Under the pieces are notes generated by a model. It did not search any database, had not been told where the DNA came from, and saw only the letters and a program-made list of their open reading frames with translations. The position numbers and the translations under genes are program-made. From assembly GCF_020829495.1 (NCBI RefSeq), contig NZ_JAIVFQ010000026.1:1-64000 (forward strand): 64,000 nt of DNA. The letters run 5' to 3'. This document shows positions 52,911 through 62,247 of the stretch, in pieces; the stretch's first letter is position 1; every line of letters starts with the position of its first letter. The DNA comes from Nostoc favosum CHAB5714. Its GTDB lineage: Bacteria > Cyanobacteriota > Cyanobacteriia > Cyanobacteriales > Nostocaceae.

Positions 52911-53585
52911 ATGCCCAATTCCCAATTCCCAATGCCCAATTCCCAAAAGTTGCAAGATTTAATGCAACAGGCGGGGATTCCTAGTTTCAAAGCGCTGAGT
53001 CGCGCTGCTGGCGTCTCAGAGCGTCAGCTTTTGCGGTTACGCCAAGGAAAGCTTGAGCAGATGCGGGTAGATGTACTGCTTAAGCTGTCGCCAGTGCTAC
53101 AAATTTCATTGAATGAATTAATCGCAACTTTTTCAACCGTAGAGTTGTTACAAGAGAAAGCAGCGCCTACTCAGGAATTATTAGAAGAAATTGCAGATTT
53201 AAGAAAAGAGTACCAGCGATCGCAGCAACAAATAGAACAACAGCGAGAGATATTACTACAAGAACTCCAGCAGTCAAGTTTGCAACTGCTGGAGTCTTTA
53301 TTATTGCAATGGCCAACAGCAGCACAGAAAGCGCAGGAGAATCTCCAGCTAGCAGCAGTCAAAATAGTACCGTTGGTGCAAAAACCTCTAGAAAAGCTTT
53401 TACAGGCGTGGGGGGTGGAAGCGATCGCACCCGTGGGAGCAGAATTACCTTATGACCCCCAACTGCACCAATTAATGGAGGGAACTGCACAACCTGGAGA
53501 AATAGTCAAGGTGCGCTACACTGGCTACCTTCAAGGTGAGAAGCTGCTTTATCGAGCTAAAGTAAGTCCTCTTAGAGAGAGTTAG
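52911..53585 (+). CDS. Helix-turn-helix protein with GrpE-like C-terminus
   Basis: A protein of up to 224 residues. The first 12 ([12 protein letters not shown]) are encoded by caattcccaatgccc-type tandem repeats, so translation may begin at the second ATG (52932) or at 52962. Residues about 20-72 form a Cro/XRE-type HTH ([20 protein letters not shown], then [10 protein letters not shown]). A long Gln-rich coiled coil (105-140) follows, and the C-terminus [20 protein letters not shown] is like the GrpE beta domain. The combination suggests a regulator or co-chaperone; function unknown. Confidence 0.72.
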   Translation: MPNSQFPMPNSQKLQDLMQQAGIPSFKALSRAAGVSERQLLRLRQGKLEQMRVDVLLKLSPVLQISLNELIATFSTVELLQEKAAPTQELLEEIADLRKEYQRSQQQIEQQREILLQELQQSSLQLLESLLLQWPTAAQKAQENLQLAAVKIVPLVQKPLEKLLQAWGVEAIAPVGAELPYDPQLHQLMEGTAQPGEIVKVRYTGYLQGEKLLYRAKVSPLRES

Positions 53586-53720
53586 AAGGCAAATTTTCGT
53601 CTTTCTCTAACTTCACAGAGGAATGCCGTATTTTAGAGGTTGTTTGAAAAGTATTAGGCGAATATAATTCGCTACTACACAGGCGAACGCGAATAGCGTC
53701 TTGCTGAGAAGGGGCTGACC

Positions 53721-53836
53721 CAATACGGTTCAGTTAAGGCTTAAATATTAGTCAAAGTCAATTTGTTTAACGAACCGCAAAGGACGCAAAGAACGCAAAG
53801 GAAGAGAAGAAAGAAATGCTTAACTGAACTGTATTG
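53721..53836. mobile_element. MITE family A, copy 4, with 10-bp duplication
   Basis: A 116-bp element with ends CAATACGGTTCAGTTAAG and the complement of CTTAACTGAACTGTATTG. GGGGCTGACC at 53711-53720 is repeated at 53837-53846. It is the exact reverse complement of copy 2. The flanking 53586-54194 shows no gene. Confidence 0.93.
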
Positions 53837-54194
53837 GGGGCTGACCTTGGCGCTGCTGAAAGCAATTTTTTTAGTAGAGTTTTTTAATCTAGACAGGAAT
53901 TATTGCAATTATGTAAGTAATCGGGCATAAATAAATGTAAATGCAAATTACCATTATCCATTATATTGATATTAAAACTTTTTACCCAGCAATGACGACT
54001 AGTTTGATAATGTTTATTGGACAAATCTCAGTTTTTCAAAAACTTTTGGCAAATTATCCAAAAAGCTGGAACTTTTGCTTGTAGTTAAATATTGGACTCT
54101 AAACATAAGATGTATTTCGGTTACTTTTACTTGGTCATTTGCTAATAATTAGGCAATATTTAGTTAAATAAAAATTAGTTTTTGATAAACAATC

Positions 54195-54389
54195 ATATCA
54201 TGTTCGCTTGATTACTTATTAAACCCGAAGAACCCCACCCCGACAATCATCGCTTCGTCTCCCCTCCTGCTTGCGGGGAGGGGAGATTTTGGGGAGCCAG
54301 TGCGGTCTTGGGGTCTCCCCAAGTGGAGCCGGATAGCGTGTGGGGTGCAATGACTGTGGAAATCATAACTAATTATGCGAACATGATAT
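54195..54389. repeat. MITE family G (ATATCATGTTCGC ends)
   Basis: ATATCATGTTCGC (54195-54207) and its exact complement (54377-54389) bound about 195 bp. The inner sequence has ctcccctcctgcttgcgggg and ggggagattttgggg, with fold-back potential. The gap 54390-54552 is AT-rich and probably the promoter of the STAS gene. Confidence 0.65.
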
Positions 54390-54552
54390 CAAATAAAAAT
54401 ATTTATAGTTTATCTTCCCTTCTTTTAGTATTACTTATCAATAAATATTCAGCAGTAAAGTATGATTTTTTTTAAGCATTTTTAAATTTTATATTATGGG
54501 TATATAATAGCAAAATCAGAGCATCATTTACAAAAATCAGCATGACATAATT

Positions 54553-54879
54553 ATGATAGAAGAAGTGAAAATTATTAAGCTCACCGGAAATTTAAACGCC
54601 ACAACTTCACAAGATTTTCGACAAAATATTACTGAAACTTTAAAAGTCGGGACAAAAATTGTGTTAGTTGATTTTCAAGATGTAACATTTATGGATAGTT
54701 CCGGTTTGGGGGCTTTAGTATTAGCTTTTAAGACCTTGCGGGCAGCGGATAGTAAGCTTGTTCTCTGCTCAATTAATGAGCAAGTCAGGATATTATTTGA
54801 ACTGACTAATATGGATAAAGTGTTTGAAATATTTCCTAGCCAAGACGCATTTAATCAGGTTTTAGTGTCAAAGACTTAA
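54553..54879 (+). CDS. STAS-domain anti-sigma-factor-antagonist-like protein
   Basis: A 108-residue single STAS domain. The motif VTFMDSSGLGALVLAF holds the regulatory serine (49-50) that an anti-sigma kinase phosphorylates. It faces, tail to tail with no bases between stops, a receiver-PP2C phosphatase gene whose product would remove that phosphate. Together they form a partner-switching module; the anti-sigma kinase is not in the window. Confidence 0.9.
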   Translation: MIEEVKIIKLTGNLNATTSQDFRQNITETLKVGTKIVLVDFQDVTFMDSSGLGALVLAFKTLRAADSKLVLCSINEQVRILFELTNMDKVFEIFPSQDAFNQVLVSKT

Positions 54880-56016
54880 TTAATCAAATTTAATTTGCAA
54901 GATAGATAAATCATCATCAAAAGCATCTTTGGAGTTTAGAGCGATTAAATAACTCAGTACGTGATCGAGTTGGCAATCAACCGGATTTTGTAAGCTAACT
55001 AGTAGCTGAATAAAAGCATCCAAACTCCAAAGTGTGCCATCTGGTTTAGTGATTTCATAAGCACCATCACTAAAAATGTAAAGGGTACTGAATTTTTCAA
55101 TATTGTAAAACCCATCAACATATTTTGCTTCTGGAAACATCCCAACTGGCATACCGGGGGTTTTCAAGAGTTGAACTTCAGACTTTCTTGGAGATGTGCC
55201 AGTTACTAAAACAGATGGTGGATGACCTGCACTAGCATAAATTAACTGGCTGTTGGTTCGGTTGTAAACTCCATACCAAATCGTAAAGTATTTGTCATTT
55301 TGATAATTCATCTGAAAGGTATCATTCAAAGCCTTCAACACATCGCTAGGTTGATAATAATTTAGGCTTTTTAGCGCACGGGAACGCAGGAGATTTAGCA
55401 CTGAAACAGAGGGAAGAGTAGCTTTGAGTCCATGTCCGGCGGTATCGAGTAAGTAAATTGCCAGACAATCCTCATCAAGCCAATAGTAGTCGAAGCAGTC
55501 ACCGCCGAGTTGCCGCGAGGGAATGAATCGGAAATTTATATTGAAGGGTTCAGTCATGGGAAGAGGCAGGAGCGATCGCACATATTCTGCGGCTTCTGAC
55601 ATTTCTGATTCTAAAAGCAACTTTTGAGCCTGCAAATCTCTACTCAACTGATGCAGACGTAATCCCGCTCTTACCCGTGCTTGTAATTCATTATGCTCAA
55701 TAGGTTTAGAAATAAAATCATCAGCACCAGCATCTAGACCTTTGACGCAATCGGCAACCGAATCTAAAGATGTTAATAAAATAAAGAATGTGGTGGAAAA
55801 TTTGGGATCTTTCTTAATGTGGTGGCAGACTTCCAAACCAGTTAACCCTGGCATGATCCAATCACAAATAATTAGTGCTGGACGGTAAGCCACTGCTTTT
55901 TCTATCCCTTCCTCACCGCTACTGGCAGTCACTACCTGATAACCCTGTTTTTCCAACATCCTTTTCAGAAGTATTTTTATTGAATAATCATCATCAATTA
56001 CTAATATTTGAAACAT
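54880..56016 (-). CDS. Response regulator with PP2C (SpoIIE-type) phosphatase
   Basis: A 378-residue two-domain protein. The receiver (1-125) has the acidic triple Asp8-Asp10, Asp52 in LIICDWIMPG and Lys104 in FISKPIE. The SpoIIE-like phosphatase (about 160-378) has RQLGGDCFDYYWL, DTAGHGLKATL and a late DAFDDDLSILQIKF metal site. This RsbU/IcfG-type protein would dephosphorylate a STAS antagonist, making output depend on the phosphorelay. The convergent STAS gene is the natural partner. Confidence 0.92.
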   Translation of the reverse strand: MFQILVIDDDYSIKILLKRMLEKQGYQVVTASSGEEGIEKAVAYRPALIICDWIMPGLTGLEVCHHIKKDPKFSTTFFILLTSLDSVADCVKGLDAGADDFISKPIEHNELQARVRAGLRLHQLSRDLQAQKLLLESEMSEAAEYVRSLLPLPMTEPFNINFRFIPSRQLGGDCFDYYWLDEDCLAIYLLDTAGHGLKATLPSVSVLNLLRSRALKSLNYYQPSDVLKALNDTFQMNYQNDKYFTIWYGVYNRTNSQLIYASAGHPPSVLVTGTSPRKSEVQLLKTPGMPVGMFPEAKYVDGFYNIEKFSTLYIFSDGAYEITKPDGTLWSLDAFIQLLVSLQNPVDCQLDHVLSYLIALNSKDAFDDDLSILQIKFD

Positions 56017-56156
56017 AAAAAATGTAGTAAATACTAATTAATAAATTACTGGAAAAATAGATACTAAAATAGTATATTGACTAATGAGTTAGTAGTTTTA
56101 ATAAAAAGATACTAAGCTGATATGCGTCTAAATTATATAAACATTCTTTATAATCG

Positions 56157-56206
56157 TTGACGGTTGACGGTTATCGGTCATCAGTCAACGGTCAACAGTC
56201 ATCAGG
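56157..56206. repeat. Inverted/tandem GTTGACGGTT repeats
   Basis: Gttgacggttgacggttatc and the related gtcaacggtcaacagtcatc, able to form a hairpin. A short tandem repeat between two genes; may terminate transcription from the right-hand gene. Confidence 0.6.
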
Positions 56207-56292
56207 TAAATGTACTAGTTTTATGCGTAACAGCTTACTAACTCATTTCTATTTTGCCGTCGAATTGATGAATTTTTAATAGTCATAAAATA

Positions 56293-57060
56293 TTATGGGG
56301 GTGCAAGAGGGTTCACCCACAAGAGGATGGTATTTTTTAGCTGGTTCAAGTCGCGGTATGCTTCTTGTTTGAACCATTGCCCTAAGGCATCAAAGGGAGT
56401 GAAAGATGTTCCAGTTTGCCATTTAATGTCTTGCCCTAGAGGTGTTGTATGAGTTCCTGGTAACGTTTGTGTTGTCACCATCTCATCAAAGCGCTCTTGT
56501 AAGATTTTGGTTAAAGCTGTGGATTGGTCAATGGTGTCATTGCTAAATTTTATTAATAAATTGCGCCTGATGTTGTAACGCTCTTGGACAAGCTGGTCGG
56601 TTTCCAATGGTGAGGGGGTAAACTCGATTTTCAAAGTAGAATTGAATTGTTCTACTAAGGGGATAGCTTCTTTAGCGGCGTAGTTGTTGAAGGATATTAA
56701 AATATTGCCTGCGCGTTCTACTTTAAAGAGGCTACCAATCAGCAAGTGAAGTTTACAGCCCATACTGTGCCCAATGCCGTAGATGGGGTAGTAAAGCTTG
56801 CGTAATGCCCCAGAATCTTGTAGACGTTCGAGGGTGCGGTCAAAGTTTAGCAGCACAGATTTGGCGATCGCAGTATGATCCAAGGTGTTAACGAAAGGCG
56901 TAGCAATTACAACATAACCTTTACTTGCCAATTGTTCGAGTAACCAGCGATAAGTGATGTGCGGTGCAGTGGCGACAAATGCACCTCCTAAAAAATGGAT
57001 GATACCTATGGGATTTCGGGGAATGATTACCCAGTTGCCTCTGACTTCTTTCCAATCCAT
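56293..57060 (-). CDS. DUF1350 family alpha/beta-hydrolase-like protein
   Basis: A 255-residue protein. NWVIIPRNPIGIIHFLGGAF (9-28) is the family N-terminus, and YGIGHSMGCKLHLLIGSLF has Ser99 in a GxSxG nucleophile elbow, as in alpha/beta hydrolases. The family occurs in cyanobacteria and plastids. No signal peptide. Substrate is unknown; the rest of the triad cannot be assigned by eye. Confidence 0.85.
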   Translation of the reverse strand: MDWKEVRGNWVIIPRNPIGIIHFLGGAFVATAPHITYRWLLEQLASKGYVVIATPFVNTLDHTAIAKSVLLNFDRTLERLQDSGALRKLYYPIYGIGHSMGCKLHLLIGSLFKVERAGNILISFNNYAAKEAIPLVEQFNSTLKIEFTPSPLETDQLVQERYNIRRNLLIKFSNDTIDQSTALTKILQERFDEMVTTQTLPGTHTTPLGQDIKWQTGTSFTPFDALGQWFKQEAYRDLNQLKNTILLWVNPLAPP

Positions 57061-57387
57061 GCCGATAAGCGATCGCTTTCTTGTATATTCTTTATGTTAG
57101 ATCGGCGATCGCAACCGTGGGAAGGATTATGGAAAAAGCCATTGAGGATATCTGGCGAGTAGGTTGGAAGTCAACCCACCCAGCAGCGTCTATGGACTTA
57201 TAGGCAGCATCTACGCTTTTTCCAACTCTTACTGAGTACTAAGTGAATTCAGGAGTGCTTTCTAAATCTCCATTACAAAACTTAATTACCTGAGCGCAGC
57301 GTCTCGTAGAGAGCCTCATTACGAATTACGTTAGCGCAGCGTTAGCGACGCAGGAGCGTCATTACGAATTACGAATTACGAATTATC
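57061..57387. other. Intergenic region with dispersed repeats
   Basis: About 57290-57384 holds the gagcgcagcgtctcgtagagagc dispersed repeat and three attacgaattac units. A segment at 57060-57120 has two HIP1-type sites. No gene was found. Confidence 0.5.
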
Positions 57388-58107
57388 TTAACGCTGAGTT
57401 TGTAATCTTTTCATTTCGTGTTGCACATCTAATGCAATCTGTAATGCTTCATTAAGTAACCTTCCATGCTCAGTAGCCTGTTCATTTACTTGCATGGCTG
57501 TTAAAGTTGCTAAATTGTTGACGAATAATTCTGTATTACTAAGGATAAAGCTCTTATTTTCTCTCAAAATTCTTTCTGTCTTCAAAGCGCGAACTAAATC
57601 TGATTTGGTCAGTTTTAGAGCTTCGATAACACTTGCTCTTTCCTTTATAAGCACTTCTGGATTACCAGCTTCTTCTATTTGGTCATTGATATCTATTGCT
57701 CTAATAACAATATTATATCTTTCAACATCTGTTAACAGGATTTGCAGAGAATTTGTCATGTTAAGTTTGACAATTTTACTTCTACTTCTCCATATTAAAT
57801 ATAAGATAGTTTGTGTAAAACCGACAATCCATAGGACTAATATCATTAATAATAGCCAGGATGGAATTGATATCCATGCTACAAATATTTTTATAAATAT
57901 ATCAAATAAAAGATAGCCAAAAACAAATGTAGCAAACCCAATAAAAATTACAGTTGCTCCTTCCGAGCTTTTAAGTTTTTGAATGTATAAAACTGCTAAT
58001 TTTTTCAGGGGATTTGTAATGATTAAGAGTTGATCATTGACAGGTAAATTAGTCAGCTTTTGCAGTTCATACTGACTAATTTCCAAGCCCTGTAAATCAT
58101 CCCGCAC
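57388..58107 (-). CDS. Hypothetical membrane protein with coiled coil
   Basis: A 239-residue protein. Two transmembrane helices (about 52-74 and 83-106) are followed by a long helical domain with coiled-coil character (for example IKERASVIEALKLTKSDLVR and NEQATEHGRLLNEALQIA). The N-terminus has LQGLEISQYELQKLTNLPVN, with no signal peptide. No family is recognised. It probably faces the cytosol with its C-terminus. Confidence 0.6.
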   Translation of the reverse strand: MRDDLQGLEISQYELQKLTNLPVNDQLLIITNPLKKLAVLYIQKLKSSEGATVIFIGFATFVFGYLLFDIFIKIFVAWISIPSWLLLMILVLWIVGFTQTILYLIWRSRSKIVKLNMTNSLQILLTDVERYNIVIRAIDINDQIEEAGNPEVLIKERASVIEALKLTKSDLVRALKTERILRENKSFILSNTELFVNNLATLTAMQVNEQATEHGRLLNEALQIALDVQHEMKRLQTQR

Positions 58108-58859
58108 AGCTTTTCAATCCTTGCCAGAATAGTGATCTAATCTAATATAGCAATCAAATTTCTTGAATGCTGGCATTTTGTCTAAACTTTTTCAGGCAAG
58201 TTAATACTTCTAGGCAATATCAATAATTTTTGTACAATATGATACTCTTTTACCAAGATAACTATTTCTCCAAAAAATCAATTCTCTGTAAATGCAATGA
58301 AAATGTAACATTTTATTGTCCTGCTAAACAGCCATTTGCAACTAGAATAAAGAATAATATCAAAGTCCACAAAAACTGATATCTTGCAGCATTCTCGATT
58401 AGCATCATCGCCTGCCCATAAATAAACTTCAGAGGCTGAGATAAAGGCTAAAATCTTTGTCAAAGTCAATTTTTTTAACATAGATGCAAAGCGGTGAGCT
58501 AGTCCAGTGGATGGATTCCCCGGTATAAAGGAACTGGCGTTAGCGTAGCGATAGCCACAGCGCAGCCTAAAGCCTTCTCTTCTGCCAATATCCAAAAACA
58601 AGATCCCCCTAGTCGTGTTTTTCATCGAGCTAGGGGGATCACATATGTGGTAGTCTATAAGAGGTTCGGTATAGTTGCTTACGAATCGATTTTATAGCCT
58701 ATATTTGAATTTGAGTAGTCTTACCATTAGAATTTATAGTATTTTTACAGCTTCTTAATCAATGCTTCATCCCTGTTGTTCCTTAGAGAGGCGGTATATG
58801 TAAGTATGACAGTACGCAGTATGCGTCACTTGTCATTTTTGTGGATATCTGTAAAAAAT
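58108..58859. other. Intergenic region with hairpin and repeats
   Basis: A frame at 58278-58625 runs through dispersed repeats and is not supported. The strong palindrome GATCCCCCTAG (58602-58612) and CTAGGGGGATC (58630-58640) could be a terminator or a transposon end. About 58440-58480 resembles the interior of MITE family A (gtcaaagtcaattt). Confidence 0.5.
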
Positions 58860-59423
58860 ATGAAACTCAAGATTGTCGCTACCGTTGCCCTGTTAGCTTG
58901 TTTTGGGTTTGCAGAGCAAGCCGTGGCATCAAATCAGCTAGATTTGGATCAGTTGAAGGCAACAAGTGCCTGTCCCAGGTGTAATTTGAGTGGTGCTGAC
59001 CTAACTAAATTTAATCTAACTGGAGCAAATTTGCGAGGGGCTGACTTGAGTGGTGCTACATTATCTCAAGCTAATCTCACGAATGCCGATCTCACTGGTG
59101 CAAATTTAGAAGGTGCGATTCTAAATTGGGTCAATCTCAGTGGTGCTTCCTTAACAGGAGCAAATTTGAAATCAGCATCTCTGGAAAATGCCGATCTGTC
59201 TAATGCCGGTTTCATCAGCGCCAATTTGGAAGCAGCAAACTTAAAAGACGCCAAATTGCTGTTTACCAATTTTCGGGGGGCTAACTTCCGACTAACAACT
59301 CTAGCTAATGGTGTCGTCACCTCCGACAAGCCCTATGGCTGGTCGTTAGAGCGTCAAAATCCTAGAGAATGTAATGAGTTTAAACCCGAAAATACTCCAG
59401 GCACAACCTGCTACTCAAAATAA
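58860..59423 (+). CDS. Secreted pentapeptide-repeat protein
   Basis: A 187-residue exported protein. Signal peptide MKLKIVATVALLACFGFAE with cleavage near AVAS. Residues about 40-150 are pentapeptide repeats (NLSGADLTKFNLTGANLRG then ADLSGATLSQANL and further), folding as a right-handed quadrilateral beta helix. Two cysteines (ACPRC) precede the repeats and one lies in each of NPRECNEF and GTTCYSK. The ATG at 58860 was chosen over an upstream frame. Function unknown; many such proteins sit in the periplasm or lumen. Confidence 0.8.
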   Translation: MKLKIVATVALLACFGFAEQAVASNQLDLDQLKATSACPRCNLSGADLTKFNLTGANLRGADLSGATLSQANLTNADLTGANLEGAILNWVNLSGASLTGANLKSASLENADLSNAGFISANLEAANLKDAKLLFTNFRGANFRLTTLANGVVTSDKPYGWSLERQNPRECNEFKPENTPGTTCYSK

Positions 59424-59597
59424 ATTGGGGAGTAGGGAATGGGGAGTAGGGAATGGGGCATTGATTATTTCTCCCTCATCTCCCTCATCCTCCCCTGCCC
59501 CTTTGCTTCTTGCTTGACTTATCCTTGTATAGCAAAAGCATTTTGTTTGTTAACAGTTCTTTATCATGGGAAAAAAGCCTATAGATTAATTGAATCC

Positions 59598-60782
59598 ATG
59601 CTTACCCATATTAAAGACTTAGCAGCAAAACTAGCGCCCCGCTTAATTGAAATTCGCCGCCACATTCACTCTCACCCAGAACTGAGCGGTCAGGAGTACC
59701 AAACAGCAGCATTTGTCGCTGGTGTTTTGTCTTCCAGTGGTCTGCATGTACAAGAAGGAGTTGGCAAAACGGGCGTAATTGGAGAACTCCAAGGCACTAG
59801 TCAAAATGGCCGTTTATTGGCAATTCGCACCGATATGGATGCCTTGCCAATTCAGGAGAACACTAATTTAGAATATGCCTCTCGCGCAGAGGGTGTTATG
59901 CACGCTTGTGGTCACGATGTCCATACCACAGTGGGCTTAGGAACGGCAATGGTGCTGTCCCAATTGGCACAGGAGTTGGGTGGAAAAGTGCGGTTTTTAT
60001 TTCAGCCAGCCGAGGAAATTGCCCAAGGGGCAAGCTGGATGGTGAAAGATGGGGCGCTGGAAAATGTCTCAGCTGTATTAGGGATTCATGTTTTCCCTTC
60101 TATACCCGCAGGATCTATTGGTGTGCGTTACGGGGCATTGACAGCCGCAGCTGATGATTTAGAAATTCTGATTATGGGAGAATCTGGGCACGGGGCGCGT
60201 CCCCATGAGGCGATTGATGCAATTTGGATTGCTTGCCAAGTCATTACTGCACTGCAACAAGCCATCAGCCGGACACAAAATCCCTTGCGTCCTGTAGTAT
60301 TGAGCATAGGGAAGATTAATGGTGGTAGAGCGCCGAATATAATTGCTGATAAAGTGCAGTTATTGGGAACCGTGCGATCGCTCCATCCCGAAACCCGTGC
60401 CCATCTCCCAAACTGGATTGAAAATATTGTAGCTAATGTTTGCCATACCTACGGGGCAAAATATCAAGTCAATTATCGCCAGGGTGTACCCAGTGTCCAA
60501 AATGATTATACCCTAACGCAATTGTTACAAGCAGCCGCAGAAGAAGCTTGGAGTAGCGATCGCGTTCAAGTCTTACCCGAACCCTCTCTTGGTGCTGAAG
60601 ATTTTTCTATGTATTTGGAACACGTCCCTGGTTCTATGTTTCGCTTGGGTGTCGGCTATAAAGAAAGAATCATTAACCACCCATTACACCATCCCCAATT
60701 TGAAGTCGATGAATCTGCGATTATCACCGGGGTTGTAACTATGGCATACACCGCTTATAAATACTGTCAGCAAAATTTTTAA
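59598..60782 (+). CDS. M20-family amidohydrolase (IAA-amino-acid-hydrolase type)
   Basis: A 394-residue zinc metalloprotein of the M20D group. Metal and catalytic ligands: Cys104 and His106 in MHACGHDVHT, Glu in LFQPAEEIAQG, His of LGIHVFP and the later HHPQFE region. ACGHDVHT and AEDFSMY are signatures. Substrates are N-acyl amino acids such as IAA conjugates or hippurate; which one is unknown. The ATG at 59598 begins the family's start (LAPRLIEIRRHIHSHPELSG); the longer frame to 59439 runs through tandem repeats. Confidence 0.9.
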   Translation: MLTHIKDLAAKLAPRLIEIRRHIHSHPELSGQEYQTAAFVAGVLSSSGLHVQEGVGKTGVIGELQGTSQNGRLLAIRTDMDALPIQENTNLEYASRAEGVMHACGHDVHTTVGLGTAMVLSQLAQELGGKVRFLFQPAEEIAQGASWMVKDGALENVSAVLGIHVFPSIPAGSIGVRYGALTAAADDLEILIMGESGHGARPHEAIDAIWIACQVITALQQAISRTQNPLRPVVLSIGKINGGRAPNIIADKVQLLGTVRSLHPETRAHLPNWIENIVANVCHTYGAKYQVNYRQGVPSVQNDYTLTQLLQAAAEEAWSSDRVQVLPEPSLGAEDFSMYLEHVPGSMFRLGVGYKERIINHPLHHPQFEVDESAIITGVVTMAYTAYKYCQQNF

Positions 60783-60822
60783 ACAAAAACTCCCAGTACA
60801 TCAGCGCTGGGAGTTTTTGTTT
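60781..60822. terminator. Bidirectional terminator
   Basis: AAACAAAAACTCCCAG pairs exactly with CTGGGAGTTTTTGTTT around tacatcagcg. It lies between the amidohydrolase and the convergent hemerythrin gene and fits both strands. Confidence 0.92.
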
Positions 60823-60863
60823 AACTAACTTTTTTTAGCGGATATAGAAAGCTCAAAAGCATC

Positions 60864-61916
60864 CTACACATTCGATTCGCTAACAACGCCCAATTTCTCT
60901 TGAATTCGGGTCTTAGCAGCTTTGAATTCAGTAGCCAGTTGCTCGGTTTGTTCAGTGCTCAAGTTGTTACGAATAGCAGCAAACATTGTGCTTTCTTCTT
61001 GACGAATATGGTCGCCAACAGCATCCATCAGCTGTTTGACTTTATCTTTGAATTCAGATGAAGAAGGGCTGATAGCCTTAATTTGTTCTAACACCCGCTT
61101 CATTTCAGCTTGCTCGTCAAACAGTTCTTGGGTGTCATCTTGACCGTAGAAAGGACGTACTCTTGGATAGACTACTTCTTCTTCAGCTTCAGCGTGAGCA
61201 GTTAGATCCTTGTAGATTTGACCGAAGTACTCTTGAATCTTCTGTGGATTGTCGCTTTGCAGAAGTTCGGTAAATAGGGTATTTACCTTATTGTGATCGA
61301 GGCGAATAACATCCTGGATATTCAGATCGCTTTTGTCACTGGTTTGGGTAACAGCACTACCTACTACACCACTTACCGCAGCCATAGCGTCTTGAACACG
61401 CGCCCAAATTCCTTGATCTGCATCTTGTCCAGTCAATTCACGAACACCCAGAATTTCTAGGATACCTTTGAGTTGTTCTTGGTGAGCGCGGTTCTCAAAA
61501 TTAATGGTATTCAAGGGCCCGATCGCTAGCAAAACGTCAGCACCAACTTTTTGAGCAGCCTTGTGAACTATCAAGCCACTCATTACTACTTGATGTTTCA
61601 GCAATTCATGCTGAGATACTTTTTCATACAGGCTTAACTCAGAACCTTTGAACAATTCACGAGCTTTCTCAATGAATTGTGTAACATTTTTTTTGGGTTC
61701 AGCCTGAATGCCATACTGACCAATTACAGTTTCCAGAATGCCAAGATTTTTTTCGTCATCCTTGATGAAATTCCGAATGCGATCGCCAATCTCGGCATCA
61801 AGTCCTTGCGTCAAAAGTGATTGCTCATTTTCGATAACCAACTGTTGGAGGGCTTTGATACTTGCCAATTTTACAGCAATAGCATTGCGTTTCGTATCAT
61901 CTAAAGTAGCTACCAT
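60864..61916 (-). CDS. Hemerythrin-like HHE-domain protein
   Basis: A 350-residue cytosolic protein. The C-terminal half (about 200-335) has the hemerythrin-type metal ligands in VIRLDHNKVNTLF, LTAHAEAEEEVVYPRVRP and VGDHIRQEESTMF, which would bind a diiron centre. The N-terminal half is helical, with ENRAHQEQLKGILEIL and further His and Glu, suggesting a degenerate related bundle. The ATG at 61916 is preceded by a GAGGAGAA site; a start six codons upstream lacks one. Roles in oxygen or nitric oxide sensing or iron handling are inferred from family. Confidence 0.85.
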   Translation of the reverse strand: MVATLDDTKRNAIAVKLASIKALQQLVIENEQSLLTQGLDAEIGDRIRNFIKDDEKNLGILETVIGQYGIQAEPKKNVTQFIEKARELFKGSELSLYEKVSQHELLKHQVVMSGLIVHKAAQKVGADVLLAIGPLNTINFENRAHQEQLKGILEILGVRELTGQDADQGIWARVQDAMAAVSGVVGSAVTQTSDKSDLNIQDVIRLDHNKVNTLFTELLQSDNPQKIQEYFGQIYKDLTAHAEAEEEVVYPRVRPFYGQDDTQELFDEQAEMKRVLEQIKAISPSSSEFKDKVKQLMDAVGDHIRQEESTMFAAIRNNLSTEQTEQLATEFKAAKTRIQEKLGVVSESNV

Positions 61917-62247
61917 CCGTGTTCTCCTCGGCAAAGTGTTCGTAATTATTACTTAATATCACTTTGACACACAGGTTAGGGAGATTCCATCTTTCTTTTG
62001 AGCGATCGCTCTCACAACTCAGGGTAGATAAACAAAACTTTTCGTCACAAATTCTCTTCTTATACTTTTAGATAGATAATATTTCAATCTGTATTCCATC
62101 CCCGGATAGATAAACTTTAAATGCTAGTTTTATATATTTTTCCGTCTGATTCCTTTTTCAAGGCTTAAAACGATAAAGTATTTGTTGAATTAAAATTTTG
62201 ATTGATGCCAAAATCTTAATTCAACATATAATTGGTAAAGTTACGCC
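61917..62247. other. Intergenic region, no gene seen
   Basis: AT-rich, with no MITE ends or terminators noticed apart from a single HIP1 site. Probably the promoter of the hemerythrin gene. Confidence 0.4.

Noticed and set aside
58278..58625. 115-codon minus frame
   Set aside because: It consists of dispersed repeats and a palindrome and resembles no family.
59439..59597. Longer N-terminus of the M20 amidohydrolase
   Set aside because: It is encoded by gggagtagggaatgg tandem repeats; the family start is at 59598.
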